32,570 bases of DNA from a virus. The notes under the pieces are model-generated. The model had not been told where the DNA came from. It did no database searches and saw nothing but the letters and a program-made list of their open reading frames with translations. A program made the position numbers and the translations under genes. How positions within the stretch are numbered: the first letter of the stretch is position 1; each line of letters opens with the position of its first letter. Shown here in pieces: positions 19,799 to 30,000 of the stretch. The stretch is taken from positions 1 to 32,570 of the IMG/VR virus record IMGVR_UViG_3300000651_000005, one strand, 5' to 3'.

Positions 19799-21751
19799 AT
19801 GGCTGTTGTCAGAGAACTTGCCACACTCTTTACTTTTCAAGTAGAGCAAAGTGGTATTAATCAATACAAGGCAGCAGTTTCAAACCTAAAAGAAGTTGCC
19901 ATTAATGCTGGCAAATTATTTGGTCTTGCTTTTGGCCTTGAGAAGATTTACTCATTTGTTGACGGCCTTATTGATGCTGGTAAAGAAGTCAATCTTCTAA
20001 TCTTTCAAATTCAGCGTCTTGGCAGATCACAAGACGATTTAACTGATATTGGAGACACACTTCTTAATTCTGCACTTAAACTTGGTGTTGCTTATAAGGA
20101 TGTTGCTGAAACATTTAAATCTTTTCTGCGAGATAGTCAAGAATTAAAAATCTCGCAAGAAGATTTGCTAGCTGCTACAGAAAATATCTACAAGGCTATG
20201 CGGGTTGAACGGTTGCCCGCAGATCAAATGCATACTGTTATGCAATTTATGGAAAGGGGGTTCAGACGCGGAAGCTTTGAAGGCAGAGTATTGGGTGGCA
20301 TTATTCAGCAATCGCCTGAAGTTGCCAAGATTATGGCTGAGGCTTTAACTGGTGGGAGTGTCGAGAAGCTAAGGGAACTGGCCAAACATAAAGGTGCGTT
20401 GACTAGTGAAAAGGTTATTGAGGCTCTAGCTAGACGAAATGCTAGGCTCGATGTAGATTTTGCTAAAGCTCCAGTTAAACTGGGACAAGCTCTAACAAAC
20501 ATATATAGTCAACTCACCTCCATTGCTGGCAAACTATTCAAGATGGTTAGCCAATCGGAAGCAATGGGCAAGGCTATACAATGGGCATTTAATTTAGCTC
20601 TTGGTGCTGTTAAGGAATTTGTTAAGGCTCTTGGTGGTGCTGAAGCTACAATTAGATTAATAACAATAGCATTAACCACTGTTGCTGCCACTAAGATTAT
20701 ACCATGGCTAATTGCTGTTGTTAGAGGGATGAATCTGCTATCTCTAGCAACATTGAGAGCAGTAGCAATATGGTCAGCATGGGCCCTTGCTATTGCTGCT
20801 GTTGTTTTGACCCTTGAAGATTTGTATGTCTGGTTTACTGGTGGTGAGTCAGTTGTTGGTGACTTACTTGGTCCATTTGATAAGTTTGTACAGAAGTTTA
20901 CAGATTTCTTCAAGACATCTCCATCAATGGCGCCATTCCGCGCTATATGGGATGTATTCCTTGGTATCAAGGAATTTATTACTGATATAATGAGTGGTAA
21001 TGTTAGTAAAGCCTTTGGCGATCTATTTGCGCCAGAAGGCGGATTTATGAAAGGCTTAGGTGAGGTAAGGGAAAATCTATCAAGCATTAGTTTCTGGATA
21101 ACTGCTATTGGCGCTGTATTCTTTGGATGGAGCTTGTTAAAATTTACAGGCTTGATTAGTGTATTGAAATTGATATCAATTCCAGTTGTGGTGCTTCTTG
21201 AAAATGTCACTAGTGTAACAGCAGCATTTGGCGTTTGGAATACAATTAAATTTGGTGGATTGTTAGGCGCTCTTGGTATAGTTCTTGCCACTGCTGTTGC
21301 TGTAGCTGCTGCTGTTGGAGCGGCAGGATTTGCAGCATATAAGGAAGGTGAATTTGGTGCCAAAGCAGCCAAGCTAGGCTTTCGTCCTTCAGGAACTCCT
21401 GGCGCGGTTGATGAATTTGGCAATGTATATTCGTTTACTAATCCACAAACTGGAGAGACACTTGACCGTGAACAAATGAGAAAGAAGGTTGGCGAAATGC
21501 CGCCTTCAGTAGTTCCAACAGTCCCGCCAGCAGCAGTAGCACCTAGCTCAACTACAAATGCTCCAGTAACAGATAACAGAACAAATACTGTGAACCAAAC
21601 GAACAATATTACAGTTAACTTGACTCCAGAACAAGAACAAATAGCAGCATCAATCCGTTCACAGATGACTGGATTGAGTGAAGATATGATAGCCCAAATG
21701 GCTCGTCAACTAACTGGAGCATCTCCAAGAACTGAAAGAGCTACACAATGA
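19799..21751 (+). CDS. Tail tape measure protein
   Basis: A 650-residue protein that sets tail length and helps DNA pass the host membrane. Residues 1-250 are helical with Gln/Glu/Lys (LATLFTFQVEQSGINQYKAAVSNLKE at the start). Hydrophobic, probably membrane-inserting segments follow at about 280-345 (IRLITIALTTVAATKIIPWLIAV, AVAIWSAWALAIAAVVLTLEDLYVWFTGG) and 425-515 (ISFWITAIGAVFFGWSLLKF, IVLATAVAVAAAVGAAGFAAY). The C-terminus is Pro/Thr/Asn-rich. At about 1.5 Å per residue this predicts a tail shaft near 95-100 nm. Position after the chaperone genes and before the baseplate supports the call. ATG directly follows the frameshift gene's stop, with AGGAG from an octamer copy upstream. Confidence 0.88.
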   Translation: MAVVRELATLFTFQVEQSGINQYKAAVSNLKEVAINAGKLFGLAFGLEKIYSFVDGLIDAGKEVNLLIFQIQRLGRSQDDLTDIGDTLLNSALKLGVAYKDVAETFKSFLRDSQELKISQEDLLAATENIYKAMRVERLPADQMHTVMQFMERGFRRGSFEGRVLGGIIQQSPEVAKIMAEALTGGSVEKLRELAKHKGALTSEKVIEALARRNARLDVDFAKAPVKLGQALTNIYSQLTSIAGKLFKMVSQSEAMGKAIQWAFNLALGAVKEFVKALGGAEATIRLITIALTTVAATKIIPWLIAVVRGMNLLSLATLRAVAIWSAWALAIAAVVLTLEDLYVWFTGGESVVGDLLGPFDKFVQKFTDFFKTSPSMAPFRAIWDVFLGIKEFITDIMSGNVSKAFGDLFAPEGGFMKGLGEVRENLSSISFWITAIGAVFFGWSLLKFTGLISVLKLISIPVVVLLENVTSVTAAFGVWNTIKFGGLLGALGIVLATAVAVAAAVGAAGFAAYKEGEFGAKAAKLGFRPSGTPGAVDEFGNVYSFTNPQTGETLDREQMRKKVGEMPPSVVPTVPPAAVAPSSTTNAPVTDNRTNTVNQTNNITVNLTPEQEQIAASIRSQMTGLSEDMIAQMARQLTGASPRTERATQ

Positions 21752-22416
21752 GTGGTGCTCTTGGGATAATTGGTGCTGGTGCTAGTGTAGCTGCTAGTGG
21801 CACTAGTTCTGTATTCTCGATGTTCTATGGCACAGCTAATTCTCAGCTGGGCTATTTAGAATTGGATGTATTGGTTACTGAAAATCTATCATTGCCTTCT
21901 GATGTAACAAAGTATCCAATTGAAGATGGTTCACAAATCTCAGATCATATTACTGAGGGCGCAGAAGAACTAACCATTACAGGTTCTATTTCTTCTGGCA
22001 GTGCTTGGGGATTGGAGTTTGCTTTTTGTAAGTCCAGACTCATTGATGCTGTTGATGTTATGCGTAATATGCATAAGGATCGAAAGCTAGTCAAGGTTGT
22101 TACTGGACTTGGCACTTATGAGGATATGGGATTTACCGCTCTATCATTTAATCGTGGTGCTGGAGAGAAGGGTGGCAATTGGATAGACATTAATGCGTCT
22201 TTGCGCAAAGTCAAAAAGGTTAAATTAAAGCAAACAGAATTACCACCTGATCAAACCTCTGGAGATGGAACTGGTAAAACAGGGGCAACAGAAAAGAAAA
22301 CTGGGCAAAGCGGAACACAAAACAATCCTCCTAAGAATGAATCATTAGCACATAAAGCAGCAACTTCATCTCTTGGAAAGAAGCTTATTGAAGGTGCCAA
22401 AGGAATATTCCAATAA
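21748..22416 (+). CDS. Dit-like baseplate/distal tail protein
   Basis: A 222-residue protein overlapping the tape-measure stop by four bases. Residues 25-160 have the N-terminal Dit-type beta pattern (YLELDVLVTENLSLPSDVTKYPIEDGSQISDHI, EELTITGSISSG, DRKLVKVVTGLGTYEDMGFTALSFNRGAG). It would join the tail tube to the hub. Residues 170-222 are a polar Lys/Gly/Thr-rich tail, likely flexible. Confidence 0.8.
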   Translation: MSGALGIIGAGASVAASGTSSVFSMFYGTANSQLGYLELDVLVTENLSLPSDVTKYPIEDGSQISDHITEGAEELTITGSISSGSAWGLEFAFCKSRLIDAVDVMRNMHKDRKLVKVVTGLGTYEDMGFTALSFNRGAGEKGGNWIDINASLRKVKKVKLKQTELPPDQTSGDGTGKTGATEKKTGQSGTQNNPPKNESLAHKAATSSLGKKLIEGAKGIFQ

Positions 22417-22751
22417 TGTTTGTATTGGAAATAGCTGATCAAAATAGCCAAGCAATAGAAGCAAATCTTGATGATTTGATTTATTATGTTGTCATTAATT
22501 GGAATGAGTCTGGACAAGCTTGGGAAATGGGGATAAGGGATAGTGCTTATAGGATGTTGGTCAGTGGCATTAGAATGGTGCCAGAGTTTCCATTGCTACG
22601 CCAATTCAAGTATCCCGAAGTCCCGCCAGGAGATTTGTTGATACATGATTACACACTTACTCATAATACAAGGATACCTCGTGATGGGTTTGCATTAGGT
22701 AGATATGAATTGGTTTACTACACTCGTGATGATATATTGACTGGTGCATAA
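22416..22751 (+). CDS. Baseplate plug protein (Pam3 plug gp18-like)
   Basis: A 111-residue protein whose ATG overlaps the previous stop by one base. The pattern DDLIYYVVINWNESGQAWEMGIRDSAYRMLVSGIRMVPEFPLL (about 19-61), followed by PGDLLIHD and FALGRYELVYYTRDDI, is that of the small plug proteins closing the hub of Pam3-type baseplates. It overlaps the next gene by one base (TAATG), so this is a tightly coupled cluster. Confidence 0.8.
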   Translation: MFVLEIADQNSQAIEANLDDLIYYVVINWNESGQAWEMGIRDSAYRMLVSGIRMVPEFPLLRQFKYPEVPPGDLLIHDYTLTHNTRIPRDGFALGRYELVYYTRDDILTGA

Positions 22752-23701
22752 TGCTATTTGATAGAGTATATCGTTTGCAAGTGGGGACTAAAGGTTCCAA
22801 TACTGGAACTGAGATTACTGATTTGCGCATTCAATTCAATATTGAAAAGACAGCAAAGAAAAATCCTAATAAGAGTTCAATCAAGATATACAATCTACAG
22901 CAATCCACAAGAGAAGAATTTGAGAAGCCAGATACTCGTTGTTTATTATATGCTGGATATAAAGAAGAACAGGGACCGCTTCTGATATTTAATGGCAATG
23001 TAACATTTGCCTGGACGCAATTTGATGGTGCTGATGTTGTTACTGAATTTGAATTAGGAGATGGCCAGAAAGAGATTAGAGATACCACTGTGTCAGTTGG
23101 CTATAAGAAAGGTGTCAAATCTGGTCAAGTATTGAAAGATGTAGCTAAGCAAATGGGTATGCCGTTGACTTTGCCTAGCAATGCTCCAGAAAGATTATGG
23201 AATAATGGTTTGTCTTATTACGGCCCTGCTCATACATTGGTAGATAAAGTGACCAAGGCTACTGGGCTGGAATGGTCTATGCAGAATGGAACTCTGCAAG
23301 TTGTAGAATCAGGAATGGTAACCACTAGGGCTGGCATTCTAATTTCTATGGACTCAGGATTGCTTAAACATCCTGAGCGTATGAGGAAAGACAAGACTGA
23401 GAATAGCAAGAAGAAGAAATCTAAAGATCCACTTAAGCAAGCTGATGGCTGGAAAGTAGATTGTTTGCTTATGCCTACATTGAATCCTTGTGATCGAGTA
23501 AAGCTTGAATCAAGATCAGTAAATGGTGTGTTTCGCATTGAGAAACTAACGCATGATGGTGATACTCATGATGGAGATTGGCAAACCAAACTAACTTTAA
23601 TTGATCCTAAGATACCTATTGCTGAAGTTAAGGGAACCAAAGGAGGTCGTGGGTCTGCTGGTGGCCTTGAAGAAGAAGCAAATTTTGAGGGTGATCTGTA
23701 A
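22751..23701 (+). CDS. Baseplate hub protein (gp27/gpD-like)
   Basis: A 316-residue protein. The N-terminal half is beta with NIEKTAKKNPNKSSIKIYNL (about 31-50) and a hub-type strand set. SYYGPAHTLVDKVTKATGLEWSMQNGTLQVVE (about 156-187) is the typical hub helix and strand. The C-terminal third has a Lys-rich loop (about 215-226), GWKVDCLLMPTLNPCDRVKLES, and THDGDTHDGDWQTKLTLID, as in hub proteins preceding spikes. It forms the trimeric hub onto which the spike docks. No lysozyme domain is visible. Confidence 0.82.
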   Translation: MLFDRVYRLQVGTKGSNTGTEITDLRIQFNIEKTAKKNPNKSSIKIYNLQQSTREEFEKPDTRCLLYAGYKEEQGPLLIFNGNVTFAWTQFDGADVVTEFELGDGQKEIRDTTVSVGYKKGVKSGQVLKDVAKQMGMPLTLPSNAPERLWNNGLSYYGPAHTLVDKVTKATGLEWSMQNGTLQVVESGMVTTRAGILISMDSGLLKHPERMRKDKTENSKKKKSKDPLKQADGWKVDCLLMPTLNPCDRVKLESRSVNGVFRIEKLTHDGDTHDGDWQTKLTLIDPKIPIAEVKGTKGGRGSAGGLEEEANFEGDL

Positions 23702-24333
23702 TGTTTGATGATCTTACAGATGCAATACAACAAATGATAGAAAATGCTATTGGTAATATGAATACTCATTTGCCAGGTAAAGTAATATCATATGATGCTG
23801 CTAAAAATCGTGCTGTTGTAAAGCCTGATTTGCCTAAGGCTATTGCTTCTGGCGATGACTTGGACAGCCCTCAAATAGTTGAAGTGCCTGTGGTATGGTC
23901 AGCAAGTAATGGTGGTAAGTCTACATTCTCCATGCCACTACAGCCAGGAGATGGAGTGCTGTTAACTTTTCAGCAGAGATCCATCGAGAATTGGCTCGAT
24001 GGTAAAAACATAATGCCAGATGATCCTCGTCAACATGATCTCTCGGACTGTGTTGCCATTCCTGGTTGTGCTGCTAATGGTATTGTGGCTCATGATAAGA
24101 ACGTTGTATTGAAATTTAATGATACATCTTTAACAATTACTCCAGATAATACAATCATTATTGGCAATAAAAATGGAGGCATAACAATAGATCAAAGCGG
24201 CAATATGACCCTAAAAGCAAATACAATTAAAATAGATACACCACCTAAAACATTTACACTAGAAACGCATGTGCATGAATTTACTAAGCCTGGTAATAAG
24301 TTTGAAACTTCTGGAATGCCACAAGCATCATGA
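23701..24333 (+). CDS. Baseplate spike, Gp138-type OB domain
   Basis: A 210-residue protein forming the membrane-piercing tip. Residues 24-120 fit the Gp138 N-terminal OB-fold (HLPGKVISYDAAKNRAVVKPDLP, EVPVVWSASNGGKSTFSMPLQPGDGVLLTFQQRSIENWL). A short beta-helix follows (GITIDQSGNMTLKANTIKID, about 160-179). The THVHEF motif near 189-194 resembles the metal-binding His-x-His at spike apices, although residues after it continue for about 16 positions. Begins one base inside the hub stop codon. Confidence 0.85.
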   Translation: MFDDLTDAIQQMIENAIGNMNTHLPGKVISYDAAKNRAVVKPDLPKAIASGDDLDSPQIVEVPVVWSASNGGKSTFSMPLQPGDGVLLTFQQRSIENWLDGKNIMPDDPRQHDLSDCVAIPGCAANGIVAHDKNVVLKFNDTSLTITPDNTIIIGNKNGGITIDQSGNMTLKANTIKIDTPPKTFTLETHVHEFTKPGNKFETSGMPQAS

Positions 24334-24752
24334 GTTTAACACAAGGCCCATTTGATCTAGCGCTTCATCGTGTTGATCACGATATGGAATTTCAATCATC
24401 AGTTGTTGGTGGTGACAAGTTTTCTATTTGGCCTATTAATGGAGCAGATAAAGTAGCGCAACAAATCAAAATTAATTTGCTCACATTCTATGGTGAGTGG
24501 TTCTTGGATACTAGTTGGGGCGTGCCATATCTTGAAGACATTTTGGTTAAAAATCCTCGTATGGCTACAGTAGAAACTATATTGAGGTTTCATATCAATA
24601 GTGTTCCACATGTAACTCGTTTGACATATTTTGATTTGAGTTGGGATAGAAGGAGACGAACATTAACTGTAGTGTTTGGTTGCTCTACTGATTATGGTCC
24701 TATTAAAGACTCAGTAAAATTGGAAATGCCTAGGGTGGTGGCCAGTGTCTGA
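24330..24752 (+). CDS. Baseplate wedge protein, gp25-like
   Basis: A 140-residue protein overlapping the spike stop by four bases. Features of the gp25 / gpW-like wedge family are FSIWPINGADKVAQQIKINLLTFYGEWFLDTSWGVPYLEDIL (about 31-72), which includes the conserved Gly-Glu-Trp-Phe and Gly-x-Pro motif, and a helix with VETILRFHINSVPHVTRLTYFDL. It anchors the sheath to the baseplate. Its end overlaps the next gene by eight bases. Confidence 0.88.
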   Translation: MSLTQGPFDLALHRVDHDMEFQSSVVGGDKFSIWPINGADKVAQQIKINLLTFYGEWFLDTSWGVPYLEDILVKNPRMATVETILRFHINSVPHVTRLTYFDLSWDRRRRTLTVVFGCSTDYGPIKDSVKLEMPRVVASV

Positions 24753-26211
24753 TCTAGTTAATCCAAACAATTATGGTGTATTGCCTACTGGCTTTTCGCG
24801 TATGCGTTTGCCAGAGATACGGCAAGCCATCATCAATAGTCTACAGACTACAACTGGGTTAACCTTTGAAACTAGAACAGATAGTATAACAGGACAATTC
24901 ATAGATGTGTTCGCAGAGAGGGAAGCGACATTATGGGAATTGGCTGAGGCAGTTTATCATTCGATGTATCCCATTAGTGCCTATGGTATTAATCTTGATC
25001 ATGCTGTTAGTTTTGCCGGTGTAAGACGGCTGTTCCCAGAGAACACCTATGTGTGGTGTGTATGCTACGGCCAGGAGACTAGTCTTATTATTGTTGGTGC
25101 AAGAATTCAGTCTGAAGTAAATCAAGAAACTTTTATCCTACAGCATGATGTAACTATTAGCAGGCAACAGTGTATTGACTTTACTATATCAATTGATACT
25201 TTAACAATAGGTGTAGACTATTGGATTAGAATTGATAGTGCTCTGTATACATACCATAGTGTTGCTGGTGACAATACAGTTACAATTGCCTCTAATCTAT
25301 ATACCCAGCTTCTGGCGTCTGATTTGATTTTGTCTCTAGATGCTAACCATATTAGTGGTCATAGAATTGAGAATGTTCCTTTTAATCTTCAATTCTCAAC
25401 CAATATGAGTTTGTTGACTATAGGATCACCTGGTAACTTTACTGCAGAGAATACTGGACCTATTGATGCTACTGCTAATACTTTAACCAATATTTTAACC
25501 ACTCAAACAGGATGGGATAGTGTAAACAATATAGTTGATGGTCATTATGGACGTAATCTAGAGACAGATGAAGAATTAAGGCTGCGTTATAATACTGGCG
25601 TATTTAGACTTGGTGCTGCTACACTTCCTGCTATTAAAGCAAATCTTGAACAAAATGTGTTAGGTTTGCAAACAGTAGAAGTGTTTGAAAACGAAAATGA
25701 CGTTACTGATTCAGAGGGTCGTCCACCACATTCAATTGAAGTGGTCGCACTTGGTGGCGATCCTCAAGAAATTGCGAATCAAATTTTCTTGCTTAAGGCA
25801 GCAGGCATTGATACCTATGGAAGTATTTCTGTCACTGTTACCGATAGTAGTGGCTTTTCTCATCCTATTCATTTTAATCGCCCTACTCCAATATACACAT
25901 GGGTCAATGTGAGTGTAACTCTATACAATGAAGAAATATTTCCAAATGATGGTATTCAACAAATCCAAGCCCTTATTGTATCAACAGGTAATAGTTTTGG
26001 CATTGGCAAGGACATAATTATTCAACGCTTCCTAGGGCCGATTTATTCTCATGTGCCAGGTATAGCTAGGCTCGACATAACTGTAGCGACTGAACCAGAT
26101 CCCAATACAGTTCCAGCGCCAGGAGATTATGTATCATCTAATATTGCAATAGCAAGTCGTGAGGTATCTACATTTGATTTGTTGCGAGTGGCAGTAACCA
26201 TATTGCCATGA
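24745..26211 (+). CDS. Baseplate assembly protein J
   Basis: A 488-residue baseplate J-like wedge component. GTG start at 24745, eight bases inside the preceding gene. The N-terminal helix has IRQAIINSLQTTTGLTFETRTDSITGQFIDVFAEREATLWELAEAVYHSM (about 25-74). A beta middle domain follows, then GRNLETDEELRLRYNTGVFRLGAATLPAIKANLEQNVLGLQTVEVFEN (about 270-317), diagnostic of the J family. It is longer than P2 gpJ, with an added middle domain, as in related AP22/Pam3-type phages. Octamer copies lie at 25070 and 26118. Confidence 0.92.
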   Translation: MSDLVNPNNYGVLPTGFSRMRLPEIRQAIINSLQTTTGLTFETRTDSITGQFIDVFAEREATLWELAEAVYHSMYPISAYGINLDHAVSFAGVRRLFPENTYVWCVCYGQETSLIIVGARIQSEVNQETFILQHDVTISRQQCIDFTISIDTLTIGVDYWIRIDSALYTYHSVAGDNTVTIASNLYTQLLASDLILSLDANHISGHRIENVPFNLQFSTNMSLLTIGSPGNFTAENTGPIDATANTLTNILTTQTGWDSVNNIVDGHYGRNLETDEELRLRYNTGVFRLGAATLPAIKANLEQNVLGLQTVEVFENENDVTDSEGRPPHSIEVVALGGDPQEIANQIFLLKAAGIDTYGSISVTVTDSSGFSHPIHFNRPTPIYTWVNVSVTLYNEEIFPNDGIQQIQALIVSTGNSFGIGKDIIIQRFLGPIYSHVPGIARLDITVATEPDPNTVPAPGDYVSSNIAIASREVSTFDLLRVAVTILP

Positions 26212-27002
26212 ATGATATCTCAGTAATCAATGTTGATACTGATGATCTTGGCTTTATACATGATCATGCTGATATTGCATGGTCGCATTTCCTTGCTCAA
26301 CATTATGGTAAGATAAATACTGAGAATTTTGTCAAAGCATTTTATCAGCCCATTAATGTTTTAGATAAAGCACTCAATGATTTATATACCAAAAGATGGT
26401 TGGATACTGCAGAGGGCTTACAATTAGATGGCATAGGTAGCATTGTTGGGATAACAAGAGAAGTTCCCAATAGTGTATATTTGCCATTCTTTGGGTTTTT
26501 CTCACAACCTTCTGGCCGAGGATTTGGACAAGCTAGATTAAGGCACAGAAGAGAACCATATGCTGAATCTAGTTTTTTGGGGGATGAAGATTATCGTATA
26601 GCAATACATATGAAAATCCTGCTCAATAATGGGCATGGAACTGCAGAAGAATTAATGTATGGCGTTAACACTTCACTGAGGGTAACTAAAACCAGAGTAG
26701 AAGATCACGGAAATGCTAATGCTAGAATATACATCAATGATTTTATCTTACCCAATGACCCACGATATTCAATATTGTTGGATAATCTTGCGAAGGCGGC
26801 GGGTGTAAAGCTTTGGCCATACTTTGTAGATACAGATCATACATTTGGATTTAAGAATCAGCAAATCTATTATGGCTTTGGAATAGGTGTGTTAGCTAGA
26901 CGTGCTGAGTCCAATATACCTCCAATTGTTTTGGATATTAGCACTTGGGATGATGGCTTGAGTATCTGGGATAGCGGCAACAGTGTGTGGGATGGAGTAT
27001 AA
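26208..27002 (+). CDS. Baseplate protein, DUF2612 (tail protein I-like)
   Basis: A 264-residue protein overlapping the J stop by four bases. Recognisable parts are the N-terminal helix with NFVKAFYQPINVLDKALNDLYTKRWLDTAEGLQLDGIGSIVGITRE (about 41-86), DEDYRIAIHMKILLNNGHGTAEELMYGV (about 125-152) and the KLWPYFVDTDHTFGF strand near 209. These define DUF2612, which links the wedge to tail fibres. The C-terminus has a Trp/Asp repeat (WDDGLSIWDSGNSVWDGV), possibly a fibre-docking tail. Confidence 0.85.
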   Translation: MNDISVINVDTDDLGFIHDHADIAWSHFLAQHYGKINTENFVKAFYQPINVLDKALNDLYTKRWLDTAEGLQLDGIGSIVGITREVPNSVYLPFFGFFSQPSGRGFGQARLRHRREPYAESSFLGDEDYRIAIHMKILLNNGHGTAEELMYGVNTSLRVTKTRVEDHGNANARIYINDFILPNDPRYSILLDNLAKAAGVKLWPYFVDTDHTFGFKNQQIYYGFGIGVLARRAESNIPPIVLDISTWDDGLSIWDSGNSVWDGV

Positions 27003-27004
27003 CT

Positions 27005-30000
27005 ATGAGCAATATTGACTATACTAAGCCTGTATATGGTAATCCCACCACTCAAAGTGTAAGGGATAATTTTCATCTTGCTTATAACGAGATAACAGAC
27101 CTACAAAGTAAGACAAGTCTAGCGCCATATCTGCCAATCGCTGGCGGAACGATGAATGGTGCTATTACTTTACCAGGCGATCCTGTTTCTCCACTTCAAG
27201 TAGCAACAAAAAGATATGTAGACAATTTGGCTTTTGGAGTAACTGGAAATATTCCTGAAGCTCCAATTGATGGTTACTTCTATGCTCGTGGTCATATCAC
27301 TGCTGGTATGACATGGAGCAAGGATCCAATTTTCAATAGTGCTATATTTGGTGTATCTCCACAGAATGTTTTGACTATTGCTCCTGGCGCTGCTGCTGCT
27401 AGTATTATTAGTTTTGCTCAAAGTGGAACTGGTGGTTATCAATTTGGTGGAGATATTCTGCGCCTTACTGGCACTGGTGCAATTGGTCTCCCGCGCGGCA
27501 CCACTGCCCAACGACCCACAGCAACAGCAGGTGATCTTCGTTATAATACAACTTCTGCTTCTTTGGAATTTGTTGAGCCTGGTTTAACTGCTCTTCCAGT
27601 TCCTGTGCGTATTGCACACGCTGCGCATACAGGCGGATTGCGTGGCTTTGATGTTACTGGATTTGGAACGTCTACTTCTGTTATTGCACTTACTGATGCC
27701 TATTCTGGTACTACTGGAAGAACTGGTGGTGCCATATTTGATTGGGATGGTAACAGCCTTCTATTTGATGATGGCACTACTGCCCTAAGACCCAACTCTA
27801 TTACATCTGGTAATCCAGGACGTTGGATTAAACGAGTTTCTGCTGGAACGATTGCAGTAGAAGATGCTGGTGCTGTAGCTGACTATGTATTTCCAACGAG
27901 TGGTGTTGGTGAAGTTCTCGGCACAGATAATACTGCTGCATTGTCTGGTGCTTGCGGAGCAGTAGGTGCAAGTGGCACTATACATCGTGGTGGCACAGCG
28001 CAATTGCGCGCTGGTGCTTATCGTGTTACTGGCACTCTTGTTATGCCTCCTGGATCGCGGTTGCGTGGTATTCAAGGTTTGCCATATGCATTGAGCACTA
28101 CAACAAGATTTAATACTGGCTCTATCATCGTGCTCGACGGGCCAGGAGCACGTATTCAAATGAATCAGGGTGCTGTTCTTGAGAATGTTCGCATTATGCG
28201 ACGTGGTATGGATCTTGCACCAACCTCTACAGACACTAACGCATATTGGGCCGCGCGTCTTGATGAGGTTTGTGCAGGTCAACAATGGAAGCCTGCTACT
28301 GCATATTCCGTTGGTGCTGTTGTAATATCTTACAATCAAGTTTATAAATGTGATACTGCTGGAACATCTGGTGCTGCTACTTCTGGCGGGCCGCGCAGCC
28401 AACGTACAACAGCAAACTCCATTACTGATGGATCTGTTCGTTGGCATTGGATTAATGAATATACTTGGTATCGTTCCAAGCCTGTGCAAGTTAACGCACT
28501 GATGTGTTCTGGTAATAATGTTTATCAATGTGATACTGCTGGTGTTACTTCATCTACAGGCCAGGGGCCTTCCGCTACCACTACAGCTGCTAATAGCGTT
28601 ATTGATGGCACTGTCAGATGGCATTGGATTGGCCAATTTGGTATGGCAATTACCACACTAGATTATTGTAGTCTTGATACTGTTGCTATTGTTGGATTTG
28701 CCAAAGGTATTGGTTCTCTTACTGGTATGGGTATGCGTAACGTTTGGGTCGATGCGATCCATTGTGTTGATGTATGTAATTCTGGTGACCTTACTGTTAT
28801 GGAGCGTGTATTGTGTCGCGCACAATATATTGCTACTGGAGATATTCGGCGCAGACCAGGATATGGTATCTATTTGCATGATCGTATGGATGGTATTACA
28901 TTAACAACATGTGGTGTGCAATTATGGGCAATTGCTTATTGTCTTTCAAATGTTTGGCCTACGATGAGGGATTGTGGAGCGGAAACTGACAGCACAACGA
29001 ATGGCGATACTTGTATTCAATTACTTGGAACTATTACTGGTGGTCAGTTTGTAAATTGTTATGTGCTGGGTTGTATTGGTTGGCATGTAGCGGCGACAGA
29101 TTATAATCATAATCCTAATACTGTTGCTGGTTGGGTAGTAGGAACAAGCCAGCTTGAGATTATTGGAGGTTGGTGGGGAACCTATCCTGCTAGCTCAGGT
29201 GTTGGTTCTGGTATGTGGGGCAATCCTACTATCTTTTATATTGAAGGCCAGGCTCGCGTCTCTGTGCGTGGTGGCATCGTTAATCAGCAGGGCCAGATAG
29301 TAATTCAAGCCCCTGCTACAACTGATACCCAGAATTATTTTTGGACGTTCAGAGACATGACTATTTTGTCTGCGAACATCCTTACATATGCTGATTTGGC
29401 AACTATTGATTCTTCAGTAGCACCATATATTCATTTTTCAAATATATGGCATGCAGAACGCAATAGAATACTTGTTGCTCCTGATCATAACGATACCATT
29501 GCTGTAGTTTCTTCGCCAGTATCAGCTGGAACTTATGCCATTCCGAATGGAACCAAATGGGTCCATATTGATAATTCTTCAACACTTGCATCTTATACTT
29601 TGACTTTGCCTGCTGTGCCTATTGATCAGCAGATTGTAGAAATTACTGCTGATTCTGCTGTAACAGCATTGACTCTTTCTCCATCAGCAGGACAAGCACT
29701 TGGGCCTAGTGTTCCATCTACAATTTCTGCTGGCGGGACATTGCGGGTTCGGTGGTTTGCTTTTGAGAACCAATGGAAATATACTGGTGAATCGAATGGG
29801 CCTTATTTGCCGCTTATTGGTGGTACAGTTACTGGAGCTACAACGTTTAATGGGGCTACAACAGTTAATAATCAATTTGTAGTATCAACCAATACAGGTC
29901 CAGCTTTTAGATTGAGTGGCGCTGCTGGCGGTTATCGCACAATACGATTGGATACAGCTAATTCGCCTAGATTTAGTTTGGGTCTAGATAACGTTGCTGA

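Noticed and set aside
20509-21606. 365-codon open frame on the minus strand opposite the tape measure
   Set aside because: It is the mirror of a well-supported gene, has Ser/Thr/Pro/Ala-biased non-protein-like sequence and no ribosome site.
27785-28528. 247-codon minus-strand frame opposite the tail fibre, rich in Cys/Ser/Asn
   Set aside because: Composition is the complement of Gly/Thr/Ala-rich fibre codons; no ribosome site and no recognisable domain.
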